This document shows, one piece after another, positions 40,960 to 50,166 of a stretch of 64,000 nt of DNA (its first letter is position 1; each line of letters opens with the position of its first letter). Origin of the DNA: DATLGB01 sp964242305 (GTDB lineage Bacteria > Actinomycetota > Thermoleophilia > Solirubrobacterales > Solirubrobacteraceae); assembly GCA_964242305.1 (NCBI GenBank), contig CAXTBB010000018.1:1-64000 (forward strand), given 5' to 3'. A program made the translations under genes and the position numbers. Below the pieces are notes generated by a model. It was not told the origin of the DNA. It saw nothing but the letters and a program-made list of their open reading frames with translations, and made no database searches.

Positions 40960-43167
40960 TTACCTGGCCAGCGCCGGGACGGACAGAAGGTCGAACTCGA
41001 CGTCGTCAGGCACCCCGAGGACTCGAGCGCTCGAGTCCGGGTAGTTGTTGTCGTTGGCGATCAGGACCTTGCCGCCGGGCAATAGGGCGAGCGTCTCGAA
41101 TGACTGGATCGGGAACGAGAACGGATCGCCGAGCCCGAACGCGCCGGCGGGCCCGGTCGCGGTGGAGAGACGCGCCGGGTCGCGCACGTGCAGCACGTCG
41201 AAGACGTGCCGGACCGGCTGGGTTCCGTCGCCGGCCGGTGCGTGGTCGAGGTCGATCTCGTCGACGTCCTTGAGCCTGGCTGCGGACCCCTCGAGGTCGT
41301 CGCGCTCGATGAACAGGATCCGCCGGCCGGCGACGACCTGCGCATCGCCGATCTGGGCGTCATCGGTGTCGGCGTGGAAGGTCCACTCGCGCCCGGTGTA
41401 CGAGCGCGACGCGAGGTCGAACTCGTAGACGTGGCGTGTGGTCGGGTCCGGGTCCGTGGTCAGCGAGGCCTCGACGATCGGATACAGGGTGTGCCCGTCG
41501 CCGCTGAGTGCGACGGCCTCGAAGCCGCGCGAGCTCCGCACGGTCGGGACCTCGCCGGCGGCGAGCGTCGGATTCTGCGGGGCCTTGCGCCCGGGTAGCG
41601 GCACGGGTGCTTCCAGCACCTTGCCGGTTCGGTCGACGTGCAGCAGGAACGGCCCGAACTCGTCACCGATCCAGAAGGTTCCGTCGGGCGTGCGTTGCAG
41701 CGCCTCGATGTCGAAGTCGCCACCGGTCAACTCACGGCTCGTGGTGTTGTCGTGCACGATCGGGAACGGGATCCGATGGCCTGGATCGCGAAGCGTGATG
41801 AAGTTGCGCACGGCCAGGCGGCCGCTGCCGCCCTGCGCGGTGCGGAGGTTCGGCGCGAAGCGGTAGATGCGCAGCAGGAAGTCGGCCGAGTTGCCCTTGG
41901 CCCCGAAGCCGTTGTCGGGCTGACCCCAGAAGGTCCCATCGCGGTTGGCTACGGCGGCCGAGATGCCGGGGATCGGCTGCCCGGGGAACGGGGGCGTCTG
42001 CCCATTGGCGGGGTCCACGCCCACGTTGCCCGAGCTCGGGCCTGGCTGCAGGCGATCGGCGGCGTAGCGGGAGCGGCCGATCAGCGTCGGCTCCCCGGGG
42101 AAGCGGGCGAGCAACTCGTAGACGCGAGTGACCTGCGTCGCGCCGAAGTTGTCGTCGGACAAGAGCAGCAGCGAACGGCGGTCGCCGGCGCGCGGGCGGC
42201 CGAGCGCCATGCCCTCGACGTTGTCGAGCAGCGGGTTGGTCTGCGTGCCCGGGCTCGTCGCGCCGCCCGGCGGGCAGTCGGCGAGGTCCACGACCAGCCG
42301 CTTGCGCGCGAAGGCGACGGACGGGTCGGCGAGCGACGCAACGCTGCTGACATCGGAGGCGCCGTCGAGGAAGGCCTGGTAGACACGGACGGTGTTCCCG
42401 ACGCCGGCGACGAAGCCGCGCTCGAGCACCGCGAGCCTGCCGTCCCCGACCACCTGCACTTCGCTGACGCCGAGGCCGGGGTCAGCCACGTACCCGACCT
42501 GACCGACGAGCGCAAACGTGCCGCCGGCGCGCTTGAAGTGGAGGATGCGCACCCGCCCGCGGCCAGCCGGCGTACTCCCGTCGCCGGTGAGCGGTCCCTC
42601 CATCGCGGCGAACAGGTCGTGTCCGTCCGGGCTCAGCCCAAGGCCCTCGAGCGTCAGGTTCCGCGTCGCCTCGCCGTCCGGGGCGACCCGGAAGCGAGCG
42701 GGCACCGGCAGGGTCCCGAGCTCGCGGCCCGACGCCGAGAAGTGGCGGATGGAGGGCTCGGTCTCCGAGGAGGCCAGCAGCGAGCCGTCCGGAAGCGACA
42801 CCAGCCCCTCGCCGTCGAAATCGGCGCCCGTGTACGGGACGCCGTTGGATCGGGTGAGCGTGGTGACCCCGGTGACCGCCGGATGCAGCCCGTCGCCGCG
42901 ACGGAGCGTCAGGTCGAAGAAGCGAGCCGCGGTTGTGCCCTGGTTGTCGGTGAGCGCGCGTGCGCGGTTGAGGCCCACTGGCGAGCGGAGCGCCAGTGCC
43001 GACAGGCCTCCGACCTCGGCGCCGGCGAACGTCGTCTTGTTCAGCTCGTCGCTGAAGGCGGCCAGGCGCGCGTCGGGCGAGCAGGCGCGGGGCAGCGCGA
43101 GCGCGGCGGGCGGCACAGCGAGCGCCAGCGCTGCGCCCAGGATCGGGATGACCAGACGTCGGGACAT
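40960..43167 (-). CDS. secreted esterase-like phytase-domain protein (tandem)
   Basis: 735 residues from ATG 43167. Signal peptide: LVIPILGAALALAVPPAALAL, cleavage near residue 25. It contains beta-propeller-like sequence of the esterase-like activity of phytase family: LTLEGLGLSPDGHDLFAAME, NVEGMALGRPRAGDRRSLLL, FDIEALQRTPDGTFWIGDEF, GFEAVALSGDGHTLYPIVEA, SFETLALLPGGKVLIANDNN. Similar blocks recur about 350 residues apart, suggesting two linked copies of the domain. Extracellular; the substrate may be an organic phosphate, but no phosphatase residue can be proven by eye. It faces the secreted glycerophosphodiesterase divergently. Confidence 0.82.
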   Translation of the reverse strand: MSRRLVIPILGAALALAVPPAALALPRACSPDARLAAFSDELNKTTFAGAEVGGLSALALRSPVGLNRARALTDNQGTTAARFFDLTLRRGDGLHPAVTGVTTLTRSNGVPYTGADFDGEGLVSLPDGSLLASSETEPSIRHFSASGRELGTLPVPARFRVAPDGEATRNLTLEGLGLSPDGHDLFAAMEGPLTGDGSTPAGRGRVRILHFKRAGGTFALVGQVGYVADPGLGVSEVQVVGDGRLAVLERGFVAGVGNTVRVYQAFLDGASDVSSVASLADPSVAFARKRLVVDLADCPPGGATSPGTQTNPLLDNVEGMALGRPRAGDRRSLLLLSDDNFGATQVTRVYELLARFPGEPTLIGRSRYAADRLQPGPSSGNVGVDPANGQTPPFPGQPIPGISAAVANRDGTFWGQPDNGFGAKGNSADFLLRIYRFAPNLRTAQGGSGRLAVRNFITLRDPGHRIPFPIVHDNTTSRELTGGDFDIEALQRTPDGTFWIGDEFGPFLLHVDRTGKVLEAPVPLPGRKAPQNPTLAAGEVPTVRSSRGFEAVALSGDGHTLYPIVEASLTTDPDPTTRHVYEFDLASRSYTGREWTFHADTDDAQIGDAQVVAGRRILFIERDDLEGSAARLKDVDEIDLDHAPAGDGTQPVRHVFDVLHVRDPARLSTATGPAGAFGLGDPFSFPIQSFETLALLPGGKVLIANDNNYPDSSARVLGVPDDVEFDLLSVPALAR

Positions 43168-43300
43168 TGCGAAGCCTCCGGGAGGGAGAGGTCGGATGGT
43201 GGCGGCAGTCAATCTCCGCCAGGAGGCGCGCATGTGTCCATTCGGTGGCGGTCACCGCGCGTTGACACGCGGCGGGGCACGCGGGAGTTCAGTCCGGCCC

Positions 43301-44398
43301 ATGACCCACACCGCACACCGACTGCGCCTGCTGGTCGGCGCCACCTTCCTGCTCATGCTCCTCACCGCCGCAAGCGCTCTCGCCGCCCCCGTCAAACCGA
43401 CGATTTACGGCCATCGCGGCGCCGCCGGCTACCGGCCGGAGCACACGCTCGCCGCGTACCGGCTCGGCGCGCGGATGGGCGCGGACTACATCGAGCCTGA
43501 CCTGGTCTCCACCAAGGACGGCGTGCTCGTCGCGCGCCACGAGCCGGCGATCGGCGCCACCACCGACGTCGCGGACCATCCCGAGTTCGCCGACCGCCGT
43601 ACGACGAAGGTCATCGACGGCGTCACCTACGCCAACGACTGGTTCACCGACGACTTCACGCTCGCAGAGCTCAAGACGCTCTATGCCAAGGAGCGCCTCC
43701 CCGACGTGCGCCAGCGCAACACGATCTACAACAAGCGTTACCGGATCCCGACCTTCCAGGAGGTCATCGACGTGCGCACCCAGCTCTCAAAGGAGTTGCA
43801 CCGCAAGGTCGGCCTGGTGCCTGAGCTCAAGCACTCGACGTACTTCAGCTCGGAGGGCCTCGGCCTCGAGGCGCCCTTCGTCAAGATGCTGCGCCGCAAC
43901 AAGATCGCCAGCGCGCAGGGCAAGGTCACGGTGCAGTCCTTCGAGCTCTCCAACCTCAAGCTGCTCAACAAGCAGCTCTCTGGCGTGCCGCTCGTCCAGC
44001 TCCTCGACGCTCCCGGCCTCAGGCCGGGGGACGTGCTCGCCGCGGGCGGGACGCTCACCTACGGGCAGATGGCCACACCCGAGGGATTGCGCGCGATCCG
44101 CAGCTACGCCGACGTCGCCGCACCCTCGAAGGACTACATCGTCCCGCGTGACCCCACGACGGGAGTCTCCCTCGCGCCCACGTCGTTCATCGACGACGCG
44201 CACGCTGCGCACCTTCAGGTCGTCGCGTACACGTTCCGCAACGAGAACCAGTACCTCCCGGCTCAGCTGCGCTCGAGTGCCAACCCATTCGAGTACGGCG
44301 ACGCCCTTGCGGAGTACCGGCTGTTCTTCGACCTCGGGATCGACGGGATCTTCTCCGACAACCCCGACACCGCCAAGATCGCGCGCGACGACGAGTAG
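43301..44398 (+). CDS. secreted glycerophosphodiester phosphodiesterase (GlpQ-like)
   Basis: 365 residues. Signal peptide with core LLVGATFLLMLLTAASALAA. Catalytic GDPD motifs: YGHRGAAGYRPEHTLAAYRL (HR and E), ADYIEPDLVSTKDGVLVARH (E, D, H), then VGLVPELKHSTYF and IDGIFSDNPDTA at the C-terminus. The insert between HE and the second half (DVADHPEFADRRTT; FTDDFTLAELKTLYAKERL) matches GlpQ-type periplasmic enzymes. Hydrolyses glycerophosphodiesters to glycerol 3-phosphate and alcohol outside the membrane. With the divergent phytase-like protein it suggests phosphate scavenging. Confidence 0.92.
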   Translation: MTHTAHRLRLLVGATFLLMLLTAASALAAPVKPTIYGHRGAAGYRPEHTLAAYRLGARMGADYIEPDLVSTKDGVLVARHEPAIGATTDVADHPEFADRRTTKVIDGVTYANDWFTDDFTLAELKTLYAKERLPDVRQRNTIYNKRYRIPTFQEVIDVRTQLSKELHRKVGLVPELKHSTYFSSEGLGLEAPFVKMLRRNKIASAQGKVTVQSFELSNLKLLNKQLSGVPLVQLLDAPGLRPGDVLAAGGTLTYGQMATPEGLRAIRSYADVAAPSKDYIVPRDPTTGVSLAPTSFIDDAHAAHLQVVAYTFRNENQYLPAQLRSSANPFEYGDALAEYRLFFDLGIDGIFSDNPDTAKIARDDE

Positions 44399-44413
44399 CG
44401 CCGGGCGGTTGAT

Positions 44414-44441
44414 GCGTGCCCGGGCGGCCGCCCGGGTACGC
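44414..44441. promoter_or_regulatory. 28-bp near-perfect palindrome upstream of lactate permease
   Basis: GCGTGCCCGGGCGG / CCGCCCGGGTACGC, 14-bp arms with one G-T mismatch and no spacer, between the GDPD stop (44398) and the permease start (44470). It could terminate the first gene or be an operator for the second; with no loop and no T-run, an operator is at least as likely. Confidence 0.45.
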
Positions 44442-44469
44442 GCTCCTCCAGTCCTGAAGGAGGAGAGGG

Positions 44470-46068
44470 ATGTACAAGCAGGTGCTGGATCCCGTCGGGG
44501 ACTCGCTCGGCCTGTCCTCGTTGCTGGCTGTCGTGCCCCTGGTGGCACTGTTCGTGCTGCTCGGCGTCATCCGGATGAAGGCGCAGTGGGCGGCGATGAT
44601 CGCGCTCGGGGTGGCGCTCGTCGTCGCCATCGCGATCTACGGGATGCCGGTCGGGCAGGCCGGCGACGCCGCGCTGGAGGGCGCGGTGTTCGGCCTCTTT
44701 CCGATCATCTGGATCGTCATCAACGCCCTGTGGATCTTCAACATGACGGAGGCGACGGGGCACTTCGCGACGCTGCGCCGGGCCTTCAGCTCCGTGTCGG
44801 ACGACCAGCGCGTCCAGGTCGTGCTGATCGCGTTCTCCTTCGGCGCGCTGCTGGAGGCGCTGGCCGGCTTCGGGACGCCCGTCGCCATCTGCGGGTCCAT
44901 CCTCGTCGGCCTCGGCTTCAAGCCGATGAAGGCGGCGGCGGTGGCGCTCGTGGCCGACACCGCCCCCGTTGCGTTCGGCGCGATCGCCATCCCGATCACC
45001 ACCCTCGCCGAGGTCACCGGCCTCCCCAAGGACGACCTCAGCGCGATGGTCGGCCGCCAGTGCCCGCTGCTGGCGCTGATGATCCCCTTCGTGCTCATCT
45101 TCATGATCGACGGCCGGCGCGGGCTGAAGGCCGCCTGGCCCGCCGCGCTCACGGCCGGCCTCGCCTTCGCCGTCGTGCAGTTCGTGTCGTCGAACTACAT
45201 CTCCGCGGAGCTGACCGACATCCTCGCGTCGCTCGCCTCCGCCGGCGCCCTGCTCGCGCTGGTGACCGTGTGGACGCCGGCCGACGTGGTCCGCACGGAG
45301 AAGGTGCAGGAGGACGAGGGTCCGCCCACGCGGGCGGAGACGATGACCGCTTTCCTGCCCTACGCCATCATCATCCTCGTCCTCGGCGTGTGCAGCCTGA
45401 GCGGAGTCATGACGCAGCTCGACAAAGCCACCCAGGAGTTCCAGTGGCCCGGCCTCAACGTGACCAACCCGGACGGTGACGCGCTCACCAGCCTGACCTT
45501 CAAGTTCAACATCCTCACGGCCGCCGGGACGCAGCTGTTCGTCTGCGGGTTCATCGTCGCCGCGGTGCTCCGGGTCGCCCCGCGCCGGGCATTGGCGATC
45601 TACGGCAGCACGCTGGCCAAGCTCGCCTCCGCCATCGTCACCGTGGCGTCCGTGCTCGGGCTCGCGTACGTGATGAACCTCTCCGGCCAGACGGTGACGC
45701 TGGGGACGTGGGCGGCCGGCGCGGGCGGGTTCTTCGCCTTCCTGTCGCCGCTGATCGGCTGGTTCGGGACGGCGGTGACCGGCTCGGACACGTCGACCAA
45801 CTCGCTGTTCGGCGCGCTGCAGGTGGCGGCGGCCAAGAACGCCGACCTGTCCCCGACCCTGCTCGCCGCCGCCAACAGCTCGGGCGGCGTGCTGGCCAAG
45901 ATGGTCTCCCCGCAGAACCTCGCCATCGGCGCCGCCGCCGTCGGGCTGGCCGGCCGCGAGGGCGACCTCTTCCGCAAGGTGGTCGGCTGGAGCCTCGCGC
46001 TCGTGCTGATCATGTGCGTGCTCGTCTACCTGCAGTCGACCGCCGTGCTGAGCTGGATGGTCCCCTAG
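44470..46068 (+). CDS. lctP: L-lactate permease (LctP family)
   Basis: 532 residues; strong ribosome binding site (GGAGGAGAGG) just before the ATG. About 13 membrane segments. Family landmarks: QAGDAALEGAVFGLFPIIWI, FSFGALLEALAGFGTPVAI, ADTAPVAFGAIAIPITTLA, SPLIGWFGTAVTGSDTSTNS and the near-terminal GGVLAKMVSPQNLAIGAAAV. Imports lactate (or glycolate) with protons. Its last four bases overlap the convergent helicase gene. A palindrome sits upstream. Confidence 0.93.
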   Translation: MYKQVLDPVGDSLGLSSLLAVVPLVALFVLLGVIRMKAQWAAMIALGVALVVAIAIYGMPVGQAGDAALEGAVFGLFPIIWIVINALWIFNMTEATGHFATLRRAFSSVSDDQRVQVVLIAFSFGALLEALAGFGTPVAICGSILVGLGFKPMKAAAVALVADTAPVAFGAIAIPITTLAEVTGLPKDDLSAMVGRQCPLLALMIPFVLIFMIDGRRGLKAAWPAALTAGLAFAVVQFVSSNYISAELTDILASLASAGALLALVTVWTPADVVRTEKVQEDEGPPTRAETMTAFLPYAIIILVLGVCSLSGVMTQLDKATQEFQWPGLNVTNPDGDALTSLTFKFNILTAAGTQLFVCGFIVAAVLRVAPRRALAIYGSTLAKLASAIVTVASVLGLAYVMNLSGQTVTLGTWAAGAGGFFAFLSPLIGWFGTAVTGSDTSTNSLFGALQVAAAKNADLSPTLLAAANSSGGVLAKMVSPQNLAIGAAAVGLAGREGDLFRKVVGWSLALVLIMCVLVYLQSTAVLSWMVP

Positions 46069-48545
46069 GACGCGAAGGACTGCGTGACGACGACGGGCTC
46101 GCCGGCGGCGTCGGAGGCGTCGAGGTCGACGGTGGCCACGATCGCCCAGTCGTGGTGGCCCCCGGGGTCGTCGATGATCTGGCGCACGCGCCACGAGCGC
46201 GGGTCGGCGCGGTCGACGATGAGCAGTTCGGGCGACCGCGCCGCCGGGCCGTCGCCGAGCGTCTCGTGCTGGTCCCAGTAGGCGCCGAGGGCGGCCTCCC
46301 AGTCGATGCCGTCGTCGATCCGCTTGAGCTCCTCGAAGCGGTCGCGGGCGGCGAGCTTGACGCGCAGGAACATCGCGTTGCGGACCATGACGGCGAAGGC
46401 GCGCACGTTGCCGGTGACGGGGCGCTCGGGCGGTGCCTCGCCCGCGACCGCCCGCTCCACCGCCGCCGGATCGGTCAGCGCCGCCCACTCGTCCAGCAGC
46501 GACGAGTCGATCTGGCGCACCGTCTCCCCGAGCCACTCCTCGATGTCGTCGAGCTCGTCGGTCTTGACGCGGTCGGGGACGGTCTGGCGCAGCGCCCGGT
46601 AGGCGTCGCTGAGGTACCTGAGCACGAGGCCCTCCGAGCGCGCGATCCCGTAGAAGGCGATCAGCTCGGTGAACGTGCGCCCGCTCTCGTACATGTCGCG
46701 CACGACCGACTTGGGGGAGAGGTCGTCCTCCGAGACCCACGGGTGCTTCTCGCGGTACCGGCGCAGTGCCTGCATCAGGCCCTCGGCGAGCGGCTGCGGG
46801 TAGGTGACCTCCTCCAGCAGCTCCATCCGCTCCTCGTACTCGATGCCGTCGGCCTTCATCTCCGCCACCGCCTCGCCGCGCGCCGCGTGCCGCTGGGCCA
46901 GGAGCAGCGTCATCGGCGGGTCGAGCACCGCCTCGACCACCGAGACCACGTCCAGGGCGTACGTCGGCGCCTCCGGGTCGAGGACGTCGAACGCCGCCAG
47001 GGCGAAGTGGGCCAGCTCCTGGTTGAGCGCGAAGTCGTCGGGGAGGTCGACGGTCAGCACGTAGCGGCGGCCGAACAGGTCGACCTCGCCGAGCCGGGTC
47101 AGGATGCCGGACTCGAGCAGCTCTTCCGTCAGCGACACCGCCTGCTCGCCCAGCCGCCGGCGGCCGCGCTCGTCCTCGTGGTTGTCCTCCAGCAGCGCAC
47201 GCAGCGTGGCCTCCGGATCGGCGCGCTGCTGGATGACGTTGAGCAGCATCGCGTGGTTGACGCGCATGCGCGAGACGAGCGCCTCCGGCGTCGCGTCGCG
47301 CAAGCGCGCGAACGTCTCCTCCGTCCAGGACACCTCGCCGTCCGCGGGCTTGACGCGCTGCACCCGCTTGCGCTTCTTCTCGTCGTCACCCGCCTTGGCG
47401 AGCCGGCGCGCGTTCTCGATCGCGTGCTCGGGCCCCTGCACGACGACGTAGCCGGCGGTGTCGAACCCGGCCCGCCCGGCGCGCCCCGCGATCTGGTGGA
47501 ACTCGCGCACCTTGAGCAGCCGGTGCTTGGTCCCGTCGAACTTCGCCAGCCCGGTGAAGACGACGGTGCGGATGGGGACGTTGATGCCGACGCCGAGCGT
47601 GTCGGTCCCGCAGATCACCTTCAGCAGGCCGGTCTGGGCGAGCTGCTCGACGAGGCGCCGGTAGCGCGGCAGCATCCCCGCGTGGTGGACGCCGATGCCG
47701 GCGCGCACGAGCCGGGACAGCGTCCTGCCGAAGCCGGCGCTGAAGCGGAAGCCGCCGATGGCGTCGGCGATCGCGTCACGCTCCTCGCGCGAGCAGAACT
47801 TCGCGCTCAGCAGCGACTGCGCGCGCTCCAAGGCCGACGCCTGCGTGAAGTGGACGACGTAGGCCGGCGCCCGGTCGACCGCGACGAGCTCCTCCAGCAG
47901 CTCGTGCAGCGGCTGCAGTGACCACGAGAACAGCAGCGGGACGGGCCGCTCGGCGTCGTCGACGACCGCGGTCTCGCGCCCCGTGCGCCCGGTCAGGTCG
48001 TCGCCCAGCGACCGGACGTCGCCGAGCGTGGCCGACATGAGCAGGAACTGGGCCTGGGGCAGCATCAGGATCGGGACCTGCCAGGCCCAGCCGCGGTCGG
48101 GCTCGGCGTAGAAGTGGAACTCGTCCATGACCACCTGGCCGAGGTCGGCGCCCGCCCCCTCACGCAGGGCGACGTTGGCCAGCACCTCGGCGGTGCAGCA
48201 CACGATCGGCGCGTCCGCGTTGACCGACGCGTCGCCCGTCACCATCCCCACGTTGGTCGCTCCGAAGATCGCGCACAGGGCGAAGAACTTCTCCGACACG
48301 AGCGCCTTGATCGGCGCCGTGTAGTAGGTGCGGCGCCCGTCGGCGAGGGCGGCGAAGTGAGCGGCGACGGCGACCATGGACTTGCCGGACCCGGTCGGCG
48401 TGGCCAGGATCACGTTGGCCCCGCTGAACAGCTCGATCGCGGCCTCCTCCTGGTGCGGGTAGAGCGCGAGGCCCTGCTCCTCCGCCCAGCCCAGGAACGC
48501 CTCGTAGACCGAGTCGGCGGTCGACTCCCCCGGAAGGACGTCCAT
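46065..48545 (-). CDS. Ski2-type DEAD/DEAH-box RNA helicase with DUF3516 C-terminus
   Basis: 826 residues from ATG 48545 (GTG 48554 is an alternative). Helicase motifs: I ATPTGSGKSMVAVA, Ia TAPIKALVSEKF, II VVMDEFHFYAEPDRG, III LMSATLGD, IV AYVVHFTQASALERAQ, V ICGTDTLGVGINVPI, VI HQIAGRAGRAG. The long C-terminal part (from about 420: EETFARLRDATPEALVSRM, IAFYGIARSEGLVLRYLSD, DRFEELKRIDDGIDW) fits the DUF3516 domain of actinobacterial helicases. ATP-dependent unwinding, probably RNA turnover in the cytoplasm. Confidence 0.9.
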   Translation of the reverse strand: MDVLPGESTADSVYEAFLGWAEEQGLALYPHQEEAAIELFSGANVILATPTGSGKSMVAVAAHFAALADGRRTYYTAPIKALVSEKFFALCAIFGATNVGMVTGDASVNADAPIVCCTAEVLANVALREGAGADLGQVVMDEFHFYAEPDRGWAWQVPILMLPQAQFLLMSATLGDVRSLGDDLTGRTGRETAVVDDAERPVPLLFSWSLQPLHELLEELVAVDRAPAYVVHFTQASALERAQSLLSAKFCSREERDAIADAIGGFRFSAGFGRTLSRLVRAGIGVHHAGMLPRYRRLVEQLAQTGLLKVICGTDTLGVGINVPIRTVVFTGLAKFDGTKHRLLKVREFHQIAGRAGRAGFDTAGYVVVQGPEHAIENARRLAKAGDDEKKRKRVQRVKPADGEVSWTEETFARLRDATPEALVSRMRVNHAMLLNVIQQRADPEATLRALLEDNHEDERGRRRLGEQAVSLTEELLESGILTRLGEVDLFGRRYVLTVDLPDDFALNQELAHFALAAFDVLDPEAPTYALDVVSVVEAVLDPPMTLLLAQRHAARGEAVAEMKADGIEYEERMELLEEVTYPQPLAEGLMQALRRYREKHPWVSEDDLSPKSVVRDMYESGRTFTELIAFYGIARSEGLVLRYLSDAYRALRQTVPDRVKTDELDDIEEWLGETVRQIDSSLLDEWAALTDPAAVERAVAGEAPPERPVTGNVRAFAVMVRNAMFLRVKLAARDRFEELKRIDDGIDWEAALGAYWDQHETLGDGPAARSPELLIVDRADPRSWRVRQIIDDPGGHHDWAIVATVDLDASDAAGEPVVVTQSFAS

Positions 48546-48664
48546 GAGGCTCACCGGGGAAGCGTACGCCTCGCTACCGGCATCGCTCAGCGGGCCACCT
48601 GCCGGCAATCCGCACCGTCCGGGTCACGAGCACACGGCGTCACTAGGCGATACGGTCGGCCGGC

Positions 48665-49036
48665 ATGGGCGATGCTCGCGTCGACGCCTTCATCGCCGGG
48701 CTGCCCGGCTGGCAGCAGGCCGTCTGCCGGCGCGTCCGCGCGCTCGTGCACGAGGCCGACCCCGAGATGGAGGAGACGATCAAGCGGACCGACCGCCCGT
48801 ACTTCGTCCTGCGCGGCAACGTCGCCGCCCTGCAGGCGACCAAGGACCACGTCAACGTGTTCCTCTACGACCCCGGCGTCGAGGACCCGGCCGGCATCAT
48901 CAACCGGGGCCACGACGCGAAGACGGGCCGCCAGATCGCCGTCTACGAGGGCGACACGCTCGACGAGGACGCGTTCCGCGCGATCATCCGGCAGATCGCC
49001 GATCGCAACCGCGCGGGGGGCTGGCGCAGGCTCTAA
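48665..49036 (+). CDS. DUF1801 (YdhG/CyaY-like fold) protein
   Basis: 123 residues. VDAFIAGLPGWQQAVCRRVR, EADPEMEETIKRTDRPYF, TKDHVNVFLYDPGVEDPAG and DEDAFRAIIRQIADRNRAGG follow the DUF1801 pattern (xPxWxxxxxxxLRxLI...pxxxEtikw..P.y). The family has a frataxin-like fold and no established activity. It overlaps the convergent cupin gene by four bases. Confidence 0.82.
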   Translation: MGDARVDAFIAGLPGWQQAVCRRVRALVHEADPEMEETIKRTDRPYFVLRGNVAALQATKDHVNVFLYDPGVEDPAGIINRGHDAKTGRQIAVYEGDTLDEDAFRAIIRQIADRNRAGGWRRL

Positions 49037-49401
49037 GCCGGGAGGCCGATGCGGCGGTCGAAGCCGGCCGGCGCGTGCACGTTGAGCATGCGGACCGGCT
49101 CGTCGCCGTCGTTGCGGAAGCCGTGGAGAACGCCCGGTGGCACGAGCACGAACGTCCCCGGCGGGGCGAGCACGTCCTCATCGCCCAGCGTGAACGTCAT
49201 CGTGCCCGCGAGCATGAAGAAGGCGTCGTCCTCCTCGGCGTGGACGTGCGCCTCCAGCACCCGGCCCGGCACGATGTCGATGATGCCGAGCGTGAAGCGG
49301 GGGGTGTCCGCGGTCCGGGCCAGGAACTCGACGTTGCCGATGCGGTGGCCCTCCCCGGGTGGGATGACGATCGCGGACGGGTGTTGGTTCGACGGGGTCA
49401 T
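49033..49401 (-). CDS. small cupin-domain protein
   Basis: 122 residues from ATG 49401; an ATG at 49437 in frame would overlap the divergent DUF385 start and is less likely. Cupin motif 1: VLEAHVHAEEDDAFFMLAG (two His, Glu); motif 2: PPGVLHGFRNDGDEP with His; ends MLNVHAPAGFDRRIG. A metal-binding single-domain cupin that may be an isomerase, dioxygenase or sensor. No partner gene indicates the substrate. Confidence 0.82.
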   Translation of the reverse strand: MTPSNQHPSAIVIPPGEGHRIGNVEFLARTADTPRFTLGIIDIVPGRVLEAHVHAEEDDAFFMLAGTMTFTLGDEDVLAPPGTFVLVPPGVLHGFRNDGDEPVRMLNVHAPAGFDRRIGLPA

Positions 49402-49435
49402 CAGCGGTAGGGCGCGGGAGCGTATTCTGGCGGCC

Positions 49436-49861
49436 ATGAACCTCAGAGAGACGGTCGGGCTCGCGGTGGTCCAGCTGCACCGCGGGATCTACAACCTCAG
49501 CGGCGGGCGCCTGCTCTCCAACGTCATGGGCATGACCGTCCTCGAGCTCACGACGACCGGGGCGAAGAGCGGCAAGCCGCGGACGGCGATGCTGACCGCG
49601 CCGATCCGCCACGACGGCAACCTCGTGATCGTGGCCTCACGCGGCGGCGACGTCCGCCACCCCGCCTGGTACCACAACCTCAAGGCCAACCCGCAGGTCA
49701 AGGTGAAGGTCAAGGGCTCCGAGCAGACGATGACCGCCCGCGTCCTGCCGCGCGAGGAGCGCGACCGGCTGTGGCCGGAGGTCACGAAGTCCTACAAGGG
49801 CTACGCGGGCTACGCGGAGAAGACCGACCGCGTCATCCCACTCGTCGTGCTGGAGCCCTGA
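49436..49861 (+). CDS. F420-dependent nitroreductase-like protein (DUF385/DDN family)
   Basis: 141 residues. The family pattern is clear: VLELTTTGAKSGKPRTAML, IRHDGNLVIVASRGGDVRHP, AWYHNLKANPQVKVKVKG, ARVLPREERDRLWPEVTKSY and TDRVIPLVVLEP. These split-barrel proteins bind deazaflavin F420 and reduce quinones or nitro compounds. Typical length about 140-150. With the two LLM proteins it shows that the organism uses F420. Confidence 0.9.
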   Translation: MNLRETVGLAVVQLHRGIYNLSGGRLLSNVMGMTVLELTTTGAKSGKPRTAMLTAPIRHDGNLVIVASRGGDVRHPAWYHNLKANPQVKVKVKGSEQTMTARVLPREERDRLWPEVTKSYKGYAGYAEKTDRVIPLVVLEP

Positions 49862-49920
49862 CCACAAGCGATCAGGATCGGAGAAACGATCGGCGCGGAT
49901 CGCACCTAGCATCGCGGCGC

Positions 49921-50157
49921 ATGAAGACAATGACGTGCCGGCAGCTCGGCGGACCGTGCGACCACGCACATCGCGGCGAGGACGCCAACGAGGTCATCAA
50001 GGCCCAGGACGCGCACCTCAAGGAGCGCGTCGCCGCGGGCGACGAGGCCCATCGGGAGGCGCACGACGAGATGCGCGGCCGGTGGAAGCATCCGGTCGCC
50101 GGCATGGGCTGGTACCGGACCGCGAAGAAGACCTTCGCGAGCCTTCCGGACGAGTGA
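49921..50157 (+). CDS. small DUF1059-like protein
   Basis: 78 residues. MKTMTCRQLGGPCDHAHRGE with two Cys and a His, then DANEVIKAQDAHLKERVAAG, ends YRTAKKTFASLPDE. The N-terminus (MKxxxCxxxGxxCDHxxxGxt..E) matches DUF1059, but the C-terminal 25 residues are unusual for it. Possible metal binding through Cys6, Cys13 and His15. Function unknown. Confidence 0.7.
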   Translation: MKTMTCRQLGGPCDHAHRGEDANEVIKAQDAHLKERVAAGDEAHREAHDEMRGRWKHPVAGMGWYRTAKKTFASLPDE

Positions 50158-50166
50158 CCCGGCGAC

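Noticed and set aside
44263..46740. 825-codon minus-strand frame across lactate permease
   Set aside because: Arg/Gly/Asp/His-rich low-complexity translation, antisense to a clear LctP gene; typical shadow in GC-rich DNA. The same applies to 13266-14723, 15595-17490, 11076-12716 and the upstream part of 17585-21538.
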